Positions 1 to 7,491 of a stretch of DNA of 64,000 bases are shown here, in pieces (position 1 is the first letter of the stretch; each line of letters starts with the position of its first letter). The translations under genes were made by a program, and so were the position numbers. The stretch spans positions 62,001 to 126,000 of the forward strand of contig NZ_JADKRX010000002.1 in NCBI RefSeq assembly GCF_015350975.1. Direction: 5' to 3'. This DNA comes from Curtobacterium sp. VKM Ac-1395 (lineage in GTDB: Bacteria > Actinomycetota > Actinomycetes > Actinomycetales > Microbacteriaceae). The notes below the pieces were generated by a model. The model was not told the DNA's origin. It saw nothing but the letters and a program-made list of their open reading frames with translations, and ran no database searches.

Positions 1-465
1 GACACGAAGGACGCCTTCGACGTCGTGTTCCCGATCCTGTTCCCCGGCGGCTCGGGGTCGATCACGCTGACGGACCCCACGGACATGCTCGCGACGGGCA
101 TCGAGGTGCAGGTGAAGCCCGCCGGCAAGAAGATCGACCGGTTGACCCTGCTGTCCGGCGGTGAGCGGTCCCTGGCGGCGGTGGCGCTCCTCGTGGCGAT
201 CTTCACCGCCCGGCCGTCGCCGTTCTACATCATGGACGAGGTCGAGGCGGCGCTCGACGACGCGAACCTCGGCCGGCTGCTCACCGTGTTCGAGCGGCTC
301 CGCGACACCTCGCAGCTCATCGTGATCACGCACCAGAAGCGCACGATGGAGATCGCCGACGCGCTGTACGGGGTGTCGATGCGGCAGGACGGCGTCTCCG
401 CCGTGGTGGGGCAGCGCGTGCAGCGCCGCGAGGCCGAGCCGGCCGACGCGGTCGCGGTCGCGTAG
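1..465 (+). CDS. smc: Chromosome segregation ATPase SMC, C-terminal end (5' truncated by window)
   Basis: The frame is open from base 1, so only about the last 154 residues of SMC are seen. They carry the C-terminal half of the ABC-type head: the signature '[14 protein letters not shown]', then Walker B '[13 protein letters not shown]' and the D-loop, and a switch histidine in '[12 protein letters not shown]'. SMC dimers bind ATP between heads and, with ScpA/ScpB, organise and segregate the chromosome. The family is about 1,150-1,200 residues long, so most of the gene lies upstream. The next gene is convergent and separated by a strong hairpin. SMC just upstream of ftsY is a common actinobacterial arrangement. 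Confidence 0.95.
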   Translation, partial: DTKDAFDVVFPILFPGGSGSITLTDPTDMLATGIEVQVKPAGKKIDRLTLLSGGERSLAAVALLVAIFTARPSPFYIMDEVEAALDDANLGRLLTVFERLRDTSQLIVITHQKRTMEIADALYGVSMRQDGVSAVVGQRVQRREAEPADAVAVA

Positions 466-624
466 CCGCGGCCGCCGGTCGGCCGCCCGGCGGCCGCGCC
501 GAGACTCGCTCCCGCGGACAGGTCCGCGCCGGAACCGGCCGCAGGGTGTCCGCATGGCCGAGACTCGGCGCCTGGCCGCCTGGCCGCCAGGGCGGGCGGG
601 CGGACTCGCCCGGCCACAGACGAG

Positions 625-660
625 CGGGAGGCGCGGTGCCAGCTGGCACCGCGCCTCCCG
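625..660. terminator. Bidirectional hairpin terminator between smc and the TerC gene
   Basis: Two perfect 16-bp arms (625-640 and 645-660) enclose the loop AGCT. It lies between convergent genes and probably ends both transcripts. There is no U-tract, as usual at this GC content. It belongs to the GGGAGGC hairpin family seen at other core gene ends here. The adjoining 466-624 is GC-rich with no gene. Confidence 0.8.
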
Positions 661-673
661 TCAGCTGGTCGCG

Positions 674-1702
674 TTACTTCGCGTCGGTCGTCTCGACGGT
701 GCGCTGCGAGCCGGTCGGGGTGAGCCCGCGCTCCTGGCGCTTCTTCGAGACCACCAGGGAGGCAGCGGTGGCGACCGCGATCGTCAGCATGATGAACCCG
801 AGCGAGAACCAGATCGGGATCTCCGGCGCCCACTCGATGTGCTCGCCGCCGTTGATGAAGGGCAGCTCGTTGACGTGCATGGCGTGGAAGACGAGCTTCA
901 CGCCGATGAAGCCGAGGATGACCGCGAGGCCCTGGCCCAGGTAGATGAGGCGCTCGAGCAGCCCGGCGATGAGGAAGTACAGCTGGCGGAGCCCGAGGAG
1001 CGAGAACGCGTTCGCGGTGAACACGATGAAGGCGTCCTGCGTCAGCCCGAAGATCGCGGGGATGGAGTCGAGCGCGAACAGCACGTCGGTCAGGCCGATC
1101 GCGACCATGACGAGCAGCATCGGGGTGAAGAGGCGCTTGCCGTCGACGCGGGTGGTCAGGCGGTCGCCGTCGTAGTGGTCCGCGGTCGGGATGACGCGCT
1201 TGAGGATGCGGATCAGGCGGGAGTCACCCTCGTCGGCGCCGTGGTCGTTGCCGCTGCGGGCCTGCGACCAGGCGAGCCAGAACAGCAGCGCGCCGAAGAG
1301 GTAGAACACCCACGAGAAGTTGTCGATGATCGTGACGCCGAGGGCGATGAACACACCGCGGGCAGCGAGGGCGATGGCGACACCGACCAGCAGGACCTTC
1401 TGCTGGAACTCCTTCGGCACCGCGAAGGAGGACATGATGATGAGGAACACGAAGAGGTTGTCGACCGACAGGGCCTTCTCGGTGAGCCACCCGGCGAAGT
1501 ACTCACCGCCGGCCTGCCCGCCGCCGAAGACCAGGATGCCGATGCCGAACACGATCGCCAGCGCGATGTAGACGGCCGACCAGATCGCGGACTCGCGGAT
1601 GTGTGGCACGTGCGGCGTGCGCACGTGCGAGTAGAAGTCGAAGACCAGCAGCGCCAGGATGCCGGCGATGGTGATGAGCCAGACTGAGGTGGGGACGTCC
1701 AC
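674..1702 (-). CDS. TerC family integral membrane protein (probable Mn/metal exporter)
   Basis: A 342-residue polytopic membrane protein. The frame is open further upstream, but GTG at 1702 is preferred because AAGGA lies about 7 nt before it and the extra N-terminus would be riboswitch sequence. TerC hallmarks are visible: 'TEKALSVDNLFVF' in an early membrane segment and 'VLFALDSIPAIFGLTQDAF' in a later one, each with conserved acidic residues in the membrane. TerC/Alx/YkoY proteins export or buffer Mn(II), and some load manganese onto secreted enzymes. The manganese-type riboswitch just upstream supports that role over tellurite resistance. A charged linker near the middle and a short polar C-terminus are typical. 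It is transcribed alone, convergent with smc and divergent from ftsY. Confidence 0.88.
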   Translation of the reverse strand: MDVPTSVWLITIAGILALLVFDFYSHVRTPHVPHIRESAIWSAVYIALAIVFGIGILVFGGGQAGGEYFAGWLTEKALSVDNLFVFLIIMSSFAVPKEFQQKVLLVGVAIALAARGVFIALGVTIIDNFSWVFYLFGALLFWLAWSQARSGNDHGADEGDSRLIRILKRVIPTADHYDGDRLTTRVDGKRLFTPMLLVMVAIGLTDVLFALDSIPAIFGLTQDAFIVFTANAFSLLGLRQLYFLIAGLLERLIYLGQGLAVILGFIGVKLVFHAMHVNELPFINGGEHIEWAPEIPIWFSLGFIMLTIAVATAASLVVSKKRQERGLTPTGSQRTVETTDAK

Positions 1703-1745
1703 GGATGGATCCTTCAGGTGCGTGGGCGAGTGGGTACGCCGAGGC

Positions 1746-1860
1746 CTGAAGGTCTCTTCCGCCGATGTCGCCCGAGTGGGCGTCACGCGACCGGCGCCCC
1801 GGGACCGGATCGTTCCGGCCCGTACTGACGGGGACACCGAGAGGGAATACTCCCCTTCGT
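1746..1860 (-). promoter_or_regulatory. yybP-ykoY (Mn2+) riboswitch leader of the TerC gene
   Basis: Read on the minus strand, the leader starts with GAAGGGGAGTA (1858 to 1848) and ends with GAGACCTTC (1756 to 1748). These can pair as the basal helix of the yybP-ykoY family, whose conserved core is GGGGAGUA...AGACCUU. Paired GC-rich stems lie between, including a GTCAGTACGG segment. The element ends about 45 nt before the chosen TerC start. Known members sense Mn(II) and turn on exporters. I assigned it from motifs and context, not from a covariance search. Confidence 0.75.
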
Positions 1861-1900
1861 GATGCCCATGGTAGCGGGGCACGGCCACATCCGCGGCGCT

Positions 1901-1906
1901 CTAAGC
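1901..1906 (+). promoter_or_regulatory. -10 element TAAGCT of ftsY, near-leaderless
   Basis: TAAGCT (TANNNT type) ends 7 nt before the ftsY ATG, so transcription probably begins at or next to the start codon. GGGAG in the gap could still act as a short Shine-Dalgarno if initiation is further upstream. Confidence 0.45.
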
Positions 1907-1913
1907 TGGGAGC

Positions 1914-2783
1914 ATGGCGAGTACTTGGTCACTGTCCTCCCGTCTCCGGGGCCTCTTCCAGCGGAAGACCATCGACGACACGACGTGGGACGACCTCGAG
2001 ACCGCCCTCATCGGCGCCGACTTCGGTCCCGACATCTCCGAGGAGATCATCGAGGACCTCCGCGCACGCGTGGAGCGGTACGCCACGACGGACCCCGCCG
2101 ACCTGAACCGCATGCTCCGCGAGGTCCTCGAGGAACGGCTGTCGAAGCTCGACACCACGCTGAAGCTCAGCGCCCGGCCGGCCGTCGTGCTCGTCGTCGG
2201 GGTGAACGGCGTCGGCAAGACCACCACCATCGGCAAGTTCGCCAAGTTCCTGAAGACGTACGACCGCACCGTGGTCGTCGGCGCGGCCGACACCTTCCGC
2301 GCCGCAGCGGTCGAGCAGGTCGCGACGTGGGCCGCACGCGCCGGGGTCGAGGTCGTCCGGCCGTCGCAGCCCGGGCAGGACCCGGCCTCGGTCGCGTACC
2401 AGACCGTCGAGAAGGCCATGCGCGACGGCACTGAGATCGTCGTCATCGACACCGCGGGCCGGCTGCACACCAAGGCCGGCCTGATGGACGAGCTCGGCAA
2501 GATCAAGCGCGTCATCGAGAAGCAGACCGAGATCTCCGAGGTGCTGCTCGTCCTCGATGCCACCACCGGGCAGAACGGGCTCGCACAGGCCCAGGCCTTC
2601 ATCGAGGGCGCCGGGGTCACCGGGCTCGTCATCACGAAGCTCGACGGCTCGGCCAAGGCGGGCTTCGTGCTGAGCGTGCAGGAGAAGACCGGCATCCCGA
2701 TCAAGCTCATCGGGCAGGGCGAGGGCATCAACGACCTCACGGGCTTCACCCCGCACGTGTTCGTGCAGAACCTCGTGGGCTGA
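1914..2783 (+). CDS. ftsY: Signal recognition particle receptor FtsY
   Basis: A 289-residue SRP-type GTPase that docks Ffh-ribosome complexes at the membrane and delivers nascent membrane proteins to SecYEG. The N-terminal four-helix N domain (about 1-80) is followed by the NG GTPase core: P-loop 'GVNGVGKTTT', the IBD loop 'DTFRAAA', G3 'DTAGRLHTK', G4 'TKLDGSAKAG', and a C-terminal 'GEGINDLTGF' segment. The acidic A domain of E. coli FtsY is missing, which is usual in short actinobacterial forms. Its partner ffh lies about 1.8 kb downstream on the same strand. The -10 element 7 nt before the ATG suggests a leaderless or nearly leaderless mRNA. Confidence 0.96.
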   Translation: MASTWSLSSRLRGLFQRKTIDDTTWDDLETALIGADFGPDISEEIIEDLRARVERYATTDPADLNRMLREVLEERLSKLDTTLKLSARPAVVLVVGVNGVGKTTTIGKFAKFLKTYDRTVVVGAADTFRAAAVEQVATWAARAGVEVVRPSQPGQDPASVAYQTVEKAMRDGTEIVVIDTAGRLHTKAGLMDELGKIKRVIEKQTEISEVLLVLDATTGQNGLAQAQAFIEGAGVTGLVITKLDGSAKAGFVLSVQEKTGIPIKLIGQGEGINDLTGFTPHVFVQNLVG

Positions 2784-2842
2784 GCGCGGGTACCGTCTCG
2801 GCAGTACACGGATCGTCCAGGTACGTCGGAAGGGGTCCCCAC

Positions 2843-3010
2843 ATGCCCGCACTGCTCATCATCGCCATCATCATCGGCATCGTCCTGCTCGTGACCGGGA
2901 TCGTCAGCGCCGCGCTGAAGTTCCTGCTGTTCATCGGCCTCGTGCTCATCGTCCTGGCCGTCATCGGCTGGATCGTGCGCCGCGTCCGCGGCGGCGCCTC
3001 GCGCGTCTGA
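2843..3010 (+). CDS. Small two-helix membrane protein of unknown function
   Basis: A 55-residue ORF with a good ribosome site (GGAAGGGG about 6 nt before the ATG). The product is almost entirely hydrophobic: two predicted membrane helices (about residues 3-22 and 27-45) and a basic tail 'RRVRGG'. By the positive-inside rule the tail should be cytoplasmic. It lies 59 bp after ftsY, is followed by a strong hairpin terminator, and may be cotranscribed with ftsY. Similar very small membrane ORFs are common in Microbacteriaceae. I do not recognise a function. The strong SD and the terminator right after the stop support it being real. Confidence 0.6.
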   Translation: MPALLIIAIIIGIVLLVTGIVSAALKFLLFIGLVLIVLAVIGWIVRRVRGGASRV

Positions 3011-3032
3011 CGACTCGGCACCACGACCAACC

Positions 3033-3064
3033 GGAGGCTCCCCACCAGCTGGTGGGGAGCCTCC
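3033..3064. terminator. Hairpin terminator after the small membrane protein
   Basis: Perfect 14-bp arms (3033-3046 and 3051-3064) with loop AGCT, another member of the GGAGGC-arm hairpin family. It ends the ftsY/small-ORF transcript before padR. Confidence 0.8.
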
Positions 3065-3129
3065 CGTTCGTCTTGGGCCCGGCCGACGTGCGGCGACGCC
3101 GCGGCTCGGCGGCGGGCCGCTTGCGCATG

Positions 3130-3150
3130 CTCTGACGGTCAGAGTATCTT
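3130..3150 (+). promoter_or_regulatory. padR promoter with overlapping operator
   Basis: A perfect inverted repeat, CTCTGAC-G-GTCAGAG (3130-3144), abuts the -10 box TATCTT (3145-3150), which ends 6 nt before the padR ATG. The placement suggests PadR represses its own leaderless promoter. This is inference from position and symmetry. Confidence 0.6.
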
Positions 3151-3156
3151 CGTCAC

Positions 3157-3528
3157 ATGAGCACCACGGAGATGCGGGAACCGACCCTGCTCGTGCTGAC
3201 GTCACTCGCCGGAGGGCGGAAGCACGGCTACGGCCTGATCGGGGACGCCGCCGACCTGTCCGACGGACGTGTCCGACTCAAGGTGGGCACGCTCTACGCG
3301 GTGCTCGACCGGCTCCTGGACCAGGGGCTCGTCGCCCCGGCCGGCGAGGAGGTCGTCGACGGACGACTCCGGCGGTACTTCGAGCTGACGGACGCTGGTG
3401 CCGGCGCGCTCGACGCCGAGGTCCGCCGCATCGAGGCGAACGCTGCCGCGGCACGGACGCGGCTCGCCGCATGGCGACCGGGAACCGCCACACGCAGCAT
3501 CCACATCCGACTGGGGGGAGTGTCGTGA
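3157..3528 (+). CDS. PadR family transcriptional regulator
   Basis: A 123-residue winged-helix protein. The PadR core is visible: 'EPTLLVLTSLAGGRKHGYGLI' (helix 1, with the HGY motif), recognition region 'RVRLKVGTLYAVLDRLLDQGLV', the wing with 'RRYFELTDAGAGAL', then a C-terminal dimerisation helix rich in Ala and Arg. PadR proteins act as ligand- or stress-released repressors of neighbouring membrane protein genes. The stop overlaps the GTG start of the next gene (GTGA), so the two are translationally coupled. A perfect palindrome at the promoter is the likely operator. The inducer is not evident. Confidence 0.88.
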   Translation: MSTTEMREPTLLVLTSLAGGRKHGYGLIGDAADLSDGRVRLKVGTLYAVLDRLLDQGLVAPAGEEVVDGRLRRYFELTDAGAGALDAEVRRIEANAAAARTRLAAWRPGTATRSIHIRLGGVS

Positions 3529-4505
3529 CGAACACGAGGCTGGGACAGGGCACGCGGCTGGAACGCGAGTACGGGCGAGCCCTCGGGTGGTACCCGGCTC
3601 GCTGGCGGCGGACGCACGGGCCCGCGATGCTGGGCACGCTGCTCGACGTGGCGGAGGGGGAAGGCCGGACCCGACCGGTCATCGGCGAGTTGGCCGACCT
3701 CCGGTGGCAGGGCATCCGAGAGCGGGTGAACTCCGTCGTGCCGACCGACGTCCGGGCGCTCGCCGCCTCGATCGGGACCGGTTCGGCAGCCGGCTTCGCG
3801 CTCGTCTACCTCGTGTGGGTGTCGTGGGCTCCGTGGGACCCCAGGCCGCTGTCGGTCCCGGACGGTGTGGACACCTTCGGGCCGTTCTGGAACGCCGGCA
3901 TGCTGTTCTGCATCCCGCTCCTGCTCAGTGCCCTCGCGGCCCTGACCGGGGCGCGGTGGCTCGCGCACCTCTTCGTCGTGGTGGGGCTCGTCGCGCTGCC
4001 CGTCACCGCCGTGTTCGTCCGTGCGACGGAGGCGTGGAACGGGCCGCGTTCCACCACGCTGGGCCTCGCAGCGCTCCTCTGCCTGGTCACGCTCGTCGGC
4101 GATCCGCGGCGACGGCGGGCGCTCGGGTGGAGCGCCGGTGTCGTCGGGGGCGCGCTGTCCCTCTTCGCCGTGTTCCAGCCAGGTGCCGGGCACGGCTTCG
4201 TGGTCCGGACGGTCGACGACGGCGGGTTCTGGCAGTTCGTGGCCTCGGCGTGGATGCTCGCGGCCGCGGCGTTCCTGGTGGTCGTGGTCGTAGTGGTCCT
4301 CGTCTCGCGGGGCCACGCCGTCGTCGGCGCGGCGGTGGCGCTGGCCTGGTTGCCGTGGGGCGGCGCCGGTACGGTCGCGCTGTGGTGGTTCGCGGGTGAG
4401 GAGGCGGACGCCGTCGTGATGGCGGCGGGCACCGGGGCGCTCGTGGTGCTCGCACTCACCGCTACCCGCTGGCAGGCTCAGCGCTCCCGGCGCGAGCAGG
4501 CATGA
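3525..4505 (+). CDS. PadR-linked multi-pass membrane protein, function unknown
   Basis: A 326-residue protein starting at GTG 3525 behind GGGGGGAG. A soluble N-terminus of about 75 residues contains 'RALGWYPARWRRTHGPAMLG', which resembles the prefix seen in actinobacterial PadR-coupled membrane proteins. About eight hydrophobic segments follow, including a highly hydrophobic valine run near residue 255. It overlaps padR by 4 nt and is therefore almost certainly under PadR control. No transport or catalytic motif is recognised. Such pairs are often envelope-stress modules, but that is inference. Confidence 0.75.
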   Translation: MTNTRLGQGTRLEREYGRALGWYPARWRRTHGPAMLGTLLDVAEGEGRTRPVIGELADLRWQGIRERVNSVVPTDVRALAASIGTGSAAGFALVYLVWVSWAPWDPRPLSVPDGVDTFGPFWNAGMLFCIPLLLSALAALTGARWLAHLFVVVGLVALPVTAVFVRATEAWNGPRSTTLGLAALLCLVTLVGDPRRRRALGWSAGVVGGALSLFAVFQPGAGHGFVVRTVDDGGFWQFVASAWMLAAAAFLVVVVVVVLVSRGHAVVGAAVALAWLPWGGAGTVALWWFAGEEADAVVMAAGTGALVVLALTATRWQAQRSRREQA

Positions 4506-4518
4506 CCGGCACCGCTCC

Positions 4519-4573
4519 GAGGGAGCAGGAACCGTCGAGTGCCGTCCGCGGGCCCGACGATTCCTGCTCCCTC
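4519..4573. terminator. Hairpin terminator between the PadR operon and ffh
   Basis: A 13-bp perfect stem (4519-4531 with 4561-4573) extends inward, after one mismatch, by 5 more pairs. It sits between the membrane-protein stop and the ffh promoter. Confidence 0.6.
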
Positions 4574-4597
4574 GACGACCGCGGCCGCGCGGCCCTG

Positions 4598-4603
4598 TAG
4601 AAT
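4598..4603 (+). promoter_or_regulatory. -10 element TAGAAT of ffh
   Basis: TAGAAT ends 9 nt before the ffh ATG and no Shine-Dalgarno lies between, consistent with an essentially leaderless mRNA. Confidence 0.5.
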
Positions 4604-4612
4604 TCTCGGACT

Positions 4613-6163
4613 ATGGCGCAATTCGGATCGCTTTCTGATCGGCTCACCGAGACCTTCCGCAACCTGCGGACCAAGGGACGGCTCACCCCGTCGGACGTGG
4701 ACGGCACGGTCCGCGAGATCCGCCGGGCCCTGCTCGACGCGGACGTCGCCCTCGAGGTCGTCAAGGCCTTCACGGCGGCGGTGCGCGAGCGTGCCCTCTC
4801 CGACGAGGTCAACCGGGCGCTGAACCCCGCGCAGCAGGTCGTCCAGATCGTCAACGAGGAGCTCGTCAGCATCCTCGGCGGACAGCAGCGCCGGCTCGAG
4901 TTCGCCAAGCGTCCGCCGACGGTCATCATGCTCGCGGGCCTGCAGGGTGCCGGCAAGACGACCCTCGCGGGCAAGCTCGGCAAGTGGCTCAAGAAGGACG
5001 GCCACACCCCGATGCTCGTCGCGGCGGACCTCCAGCGTCCGAACGCCGTGCAGCAGCTCCAGGTCGTCGGCGAGCAGGCCGGTGTGCACGTCTTCGCCCC
5101 CGAGCCCGGCAACGGCGTCGGCGACCCGGTCAAGGTCGCCAAGAACGCGATCAAGGCCGCGGTCGACCAGCAGTACGACACCGTCATCGTGGACACCGCC
5201 GGTCGTCTCGGTGTGGACGCCGAGCTGATGAAGCAGGCCGCCAACATCCGCAAGGCCGTCGACCCGGACGAGGTCCTCTTCGTCATCGACGCGATGATCG
5301 GTCAGGACGCCGTCACGACGGCCCGTGCCTTCCAGGAGGGCGTCGACTTCACCGGTGTCGTCCTGTCGAAGCTCGACGGCGACGCCCGCGGTGGTGCGGC
5401 TCTGTCGGTCGCCAGCGTGACCGGCCGTCCGATCATGTTCGCGTCCACGGGCGAGGGACTCGACGACTTCGAGCCGTTCCACCCGGACCGCATGGCGAGC
5501 CGCATCCTCGACCTCGGCGACATCCTCTCCCTCATCGAGCAGGCCCAGGGCGCCTTCGACGAGGAACAGGCGATGAAGGTCGCCGAGAAGATCGCGTCCG
5601 ACACCTTCACCCTGAACGACTTCCTCGAGCAGATGCAGCAGCTCCGCAAGGCGGGGTCCATCAAGGGCATGCTCGGGATGCTCCCCGGTGCGAAGGGCAT
5701 GCGTGAGGCCCTCGACAACTTCGACGAGCGCGAGATCATCCGCACCGAGGCCATCATCCAGTCGATGACGCCGCAGGAGCGCGAGCTGCCCAAGCTCCTC
5801 AACGGCTCCCGTCGTCTCCGCATCGCGCGGGGTGCCGGGTCCACCGTGACCGAGGTCAACCAGCTCGTGAACCGCTTCGAGCAGGCGGCGAAGATGATGA
5901 AGACCGTCGCCCGCGGCGGCGTGCCGCAGATGCCGGGCATGGGTCCGATCCCGGGCATGCACGGCGGCAAGAAGGCCCAGCAGCAGGGCAGCAAGAAGAA
6001 GAAGGTCGGCAACCCGGCCAAGCGTGCGGCCCTCGCCGCCGGCACCGCTGCGCCGCAGCCGCAGGCGCCGAAGGGCTCCGGCCTCGGGCTCGGCGGCGGC
6101 AAGAACGGCAAAGCACCGACCGAGGAAGAGCTCGCGAGCCTCCAGAAGTTCCTGGGTCGCTGA
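4613..6163 (+). CDS. ffh: Signal recognition particle protein Ffh (SRP54)
   Basis: A 516-residue GTPase that binds signal sequences and 4.5S RNA and targets ribosomes to FtsY. An N domain (about 1-90) is followed by the G domain with 'GLQGAGKTTLAGKLG', 'DLQRPNAVQQL', 'DTAGRLGVD' and 'SKLDGDARGGAALS', then 'FASTGEGLDDFEPF'. The M domain (about 330-440) is Met-rich and contains the RNA-binding 'SRRLRIARGAGSTVTEVNQL'. A Gly/Met and Lys-rich tail of about 80 residues extends beyond the M domain, longer than in E. coli but common in actinobacteria. A perfect palindromic terminator follows immediately. Confidence 0.97.
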   Translation: MAQFGSLSDRLTETFRNLRTKGRLTPSDVDGTVREIRRALLDADVALEVVKAFTAAVRERALSDEVNRALNPAQQVVQIVNEELVSILGGQQRRLEFAKRPPTVIMLAGLQGAGKTTLAGKLGKWLKKDGHTPMLVAADLQRPNAVQQLQVVGEQAGVHVFAPEPGNGVGDPVKVAKNAIKAAVDQQYDTVIVDTAGRLGVDAELMKQAANIRKAVDPDEVLFVIDAMIGQDAVTTARAFQEGVDFTGVVLSKLDGDARGGAALSVASVTGRPIMFASTGEGLDDFEPFHPDRMASRILDLGDILSLIEQAQGAFDEEQAMKVAEKIASDTFTLNDFLEQMQQLRKAGSIKGMLGMLPGAKGMREALDNFDEREIIRTEAIIQSMTPQERELPKLLNGSRRLRIARGAGSTVTEVNQLVNRFEQAAKMMKTVARGGVPQMPGMGPIPGMHGGKKAQQQGSKKKKVGNPAKRAALAAGTAAPQPQAPKGSGLGLGGGKNGKAPTEEELASLQKFLGR

Positions 6164-6177
6164 CGCGACCACCTGCA

Positions 6178-6221
6178 CAGACGGGAGGCCCGTGGCGGAT
6201 CCGCCACGGGCCTCCCGTCTG
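6178..6221. terminator. Bidirectional palindromic terminator of ffh and the YbdK-type gene
   Basis: A perfect 44-bp palindrome between two convergent genes, built on the same GGGAGGCCCGTGGCGG arm found again at 11844. It can fold equally on either transcript. Confidence 0.85.
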
Positions 6222-6233
6222 TCCGCGGTGCGG

Positions 6234-7364
6234 TCAGAGCGAGTCGCTCAGCTCCGCGACCAGGTGTCGGACGACCGCGCGCAGGTCGCCGCCGTGCTCC
6301 TGCGCCACCTTCAGCTGGCGCTGGTAGGACGCGCCCCGCTCGATCATCGTGTCGAGGTGGTGCAGTTCCTGCTGGCAGCCGAGGCGCTCCGCGACCGGGT
6401 CGAGCCGCGTGACGAGGTCGTGGACCTCGTCGGTGACCAGGCGCTCGTCGCCGGCGACGTTCGTGATGATCTCGGCGTCCATGCCGTAGCGGGCGGCACG
6501 CCACTTGTTCTCGCGCACGAACCAGGGCTGCATGGTCGGCAGGGTCTCGCCGGCGTCGAGCCGGTCTGAGGACGCGGTCACCAGGCACTGCACGAGCGCG
6601 GTGACGGCGCCCACCTCCTGCAGGGTCGAGATGCCGTCGGAGACCCGGTTCTCCAGCGTGCCCCACCCCGGCGAGGGGCGGATGTCCCAGCGGAGGTCCT
6701 TGACGCCCTCGATCACCCCGGTGTGGGTGAGGTCACCGACGACCTCCTCGAAGTTCGCCCACGCGCCGAGCTGCGGCGGGAGCCCGCCCGTGGGGAGCTG
6801 CTGGAACATCAGGGCACGGTTCGACGCGTACCCGGTGTCGGTGCCGGCCCAGAACGGGCTCGACGCGGTGAAGGCCTGCAGGTGCGGCACGTAGGCGAGC
6901 ATGGCGTTCATGATCGGGACGGCCTTGTCGCGGTCGTCGATCCCGACGTGCACGTGCACGCCCCAGATGAGCATCTGGCGGCCCCACCAGCGCGTGCGGT
7001 CGATGAGCTCCGTGTAGTGCTCGCTGTCCGGCGTGATCTCCTGCTGGTCCCACACGGCGAACGGGTGCGTGCCGGAGCACATGACCTGGGCGCCGAGCGG
7101 TTCGGCGGCGTCGATGACCTCGCCGATCGTGGCCGACAGCTCCGACGTGGCCCCGTGGACCGTCTCGTGCACACCGGTGACGACCTCGACCGTGTTGGTC
7201 AGCAGCTCCTCGGTGACCTTGTCGTGGTCGCCGAGGCGCTCGTGCACGGCGGCGATGACGGCGGGGGCGCGGGGAGTCAGGTCGCCGGTTTCGCGATCGA
7301 CCAGCGGGAGTTCCCACTCGACGCCGATGGTCGACGGGCGGGACTCGGTGAAGCGGATGTCCAT
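6234..7364 (-). CDS. Carboxylate-amine ligase, YbdK-type glutamate-cysteine ligase 2 family
   Basis: A 376-residue member of the GCS2/YbdK family, ATP-dependent ligases related to glutamate-cysteine ligase. 'TIGVEWELPLVDRETGDL' is the family N-terminal motif with metal-binding acidic residues. 'MCSGTHPFAVW' and 'VHVHVGIDD' follow, and later 'ENKWRAARYGMDA' matches the family substrate region. Start 7364 is chosen because CAGGAT lies just before it, although the frame stays open to 7403. Actinobacteria use mycothiol, and the physiological substrate of YbdK-type proteins is often unproven. Monocistronic, convergent with ffh. Confidence 0.85.
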   Translation of the reverse strand: MDIRFTESRPSTIGVEWELPLVDRETGDLTPRAPAVIAAVHERLGDHDKVTEELLTNTVEVVTGVHETVHGATSELSATIGEVIDAAEPLGAQVMCSGTHPFAVWDQQEITPDSEHYTELIDRTRWWGRQMLIWGVHVHVGIDDRDKAVPIMNAMLAYVPHLQAFTASSPFWAGTDTGYASNRALMFQQLPTGGLPPQLGAWANFEEVVGDLTHTGVIEGVKDLRWDIRPSPGWGTLENRVSDGISTLQEVGAVTALVQCLVTASSDRLDAGETLPTMQPWFVRENKWRAARYGMDAEIITNVAGDERLVTDEVHDLVTRLDPVAERLGCQQELHHLDTMIERGASYQRQLKVAQEHGGDLRAVVRHLVAELSDSL

Positions 7365-7491
7365 GCTGTACATCCTGCCGGGGAGGTTGTCGGACACGCA
7401 CAAGGAACCGTTGTCCTGATCGTGCTGATCAGTTTCCCAGGTGCTTCACACCAGGACTACCGTAGAAGCGCCGAACAGGGAAGAGGTACGC

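Noticed and set aside
554..1687. Long plus-strand frame opposite the TerC gene
   Set aside because: Antisense shadow of TerC; highly charged and repetitive, with no recognisable family.
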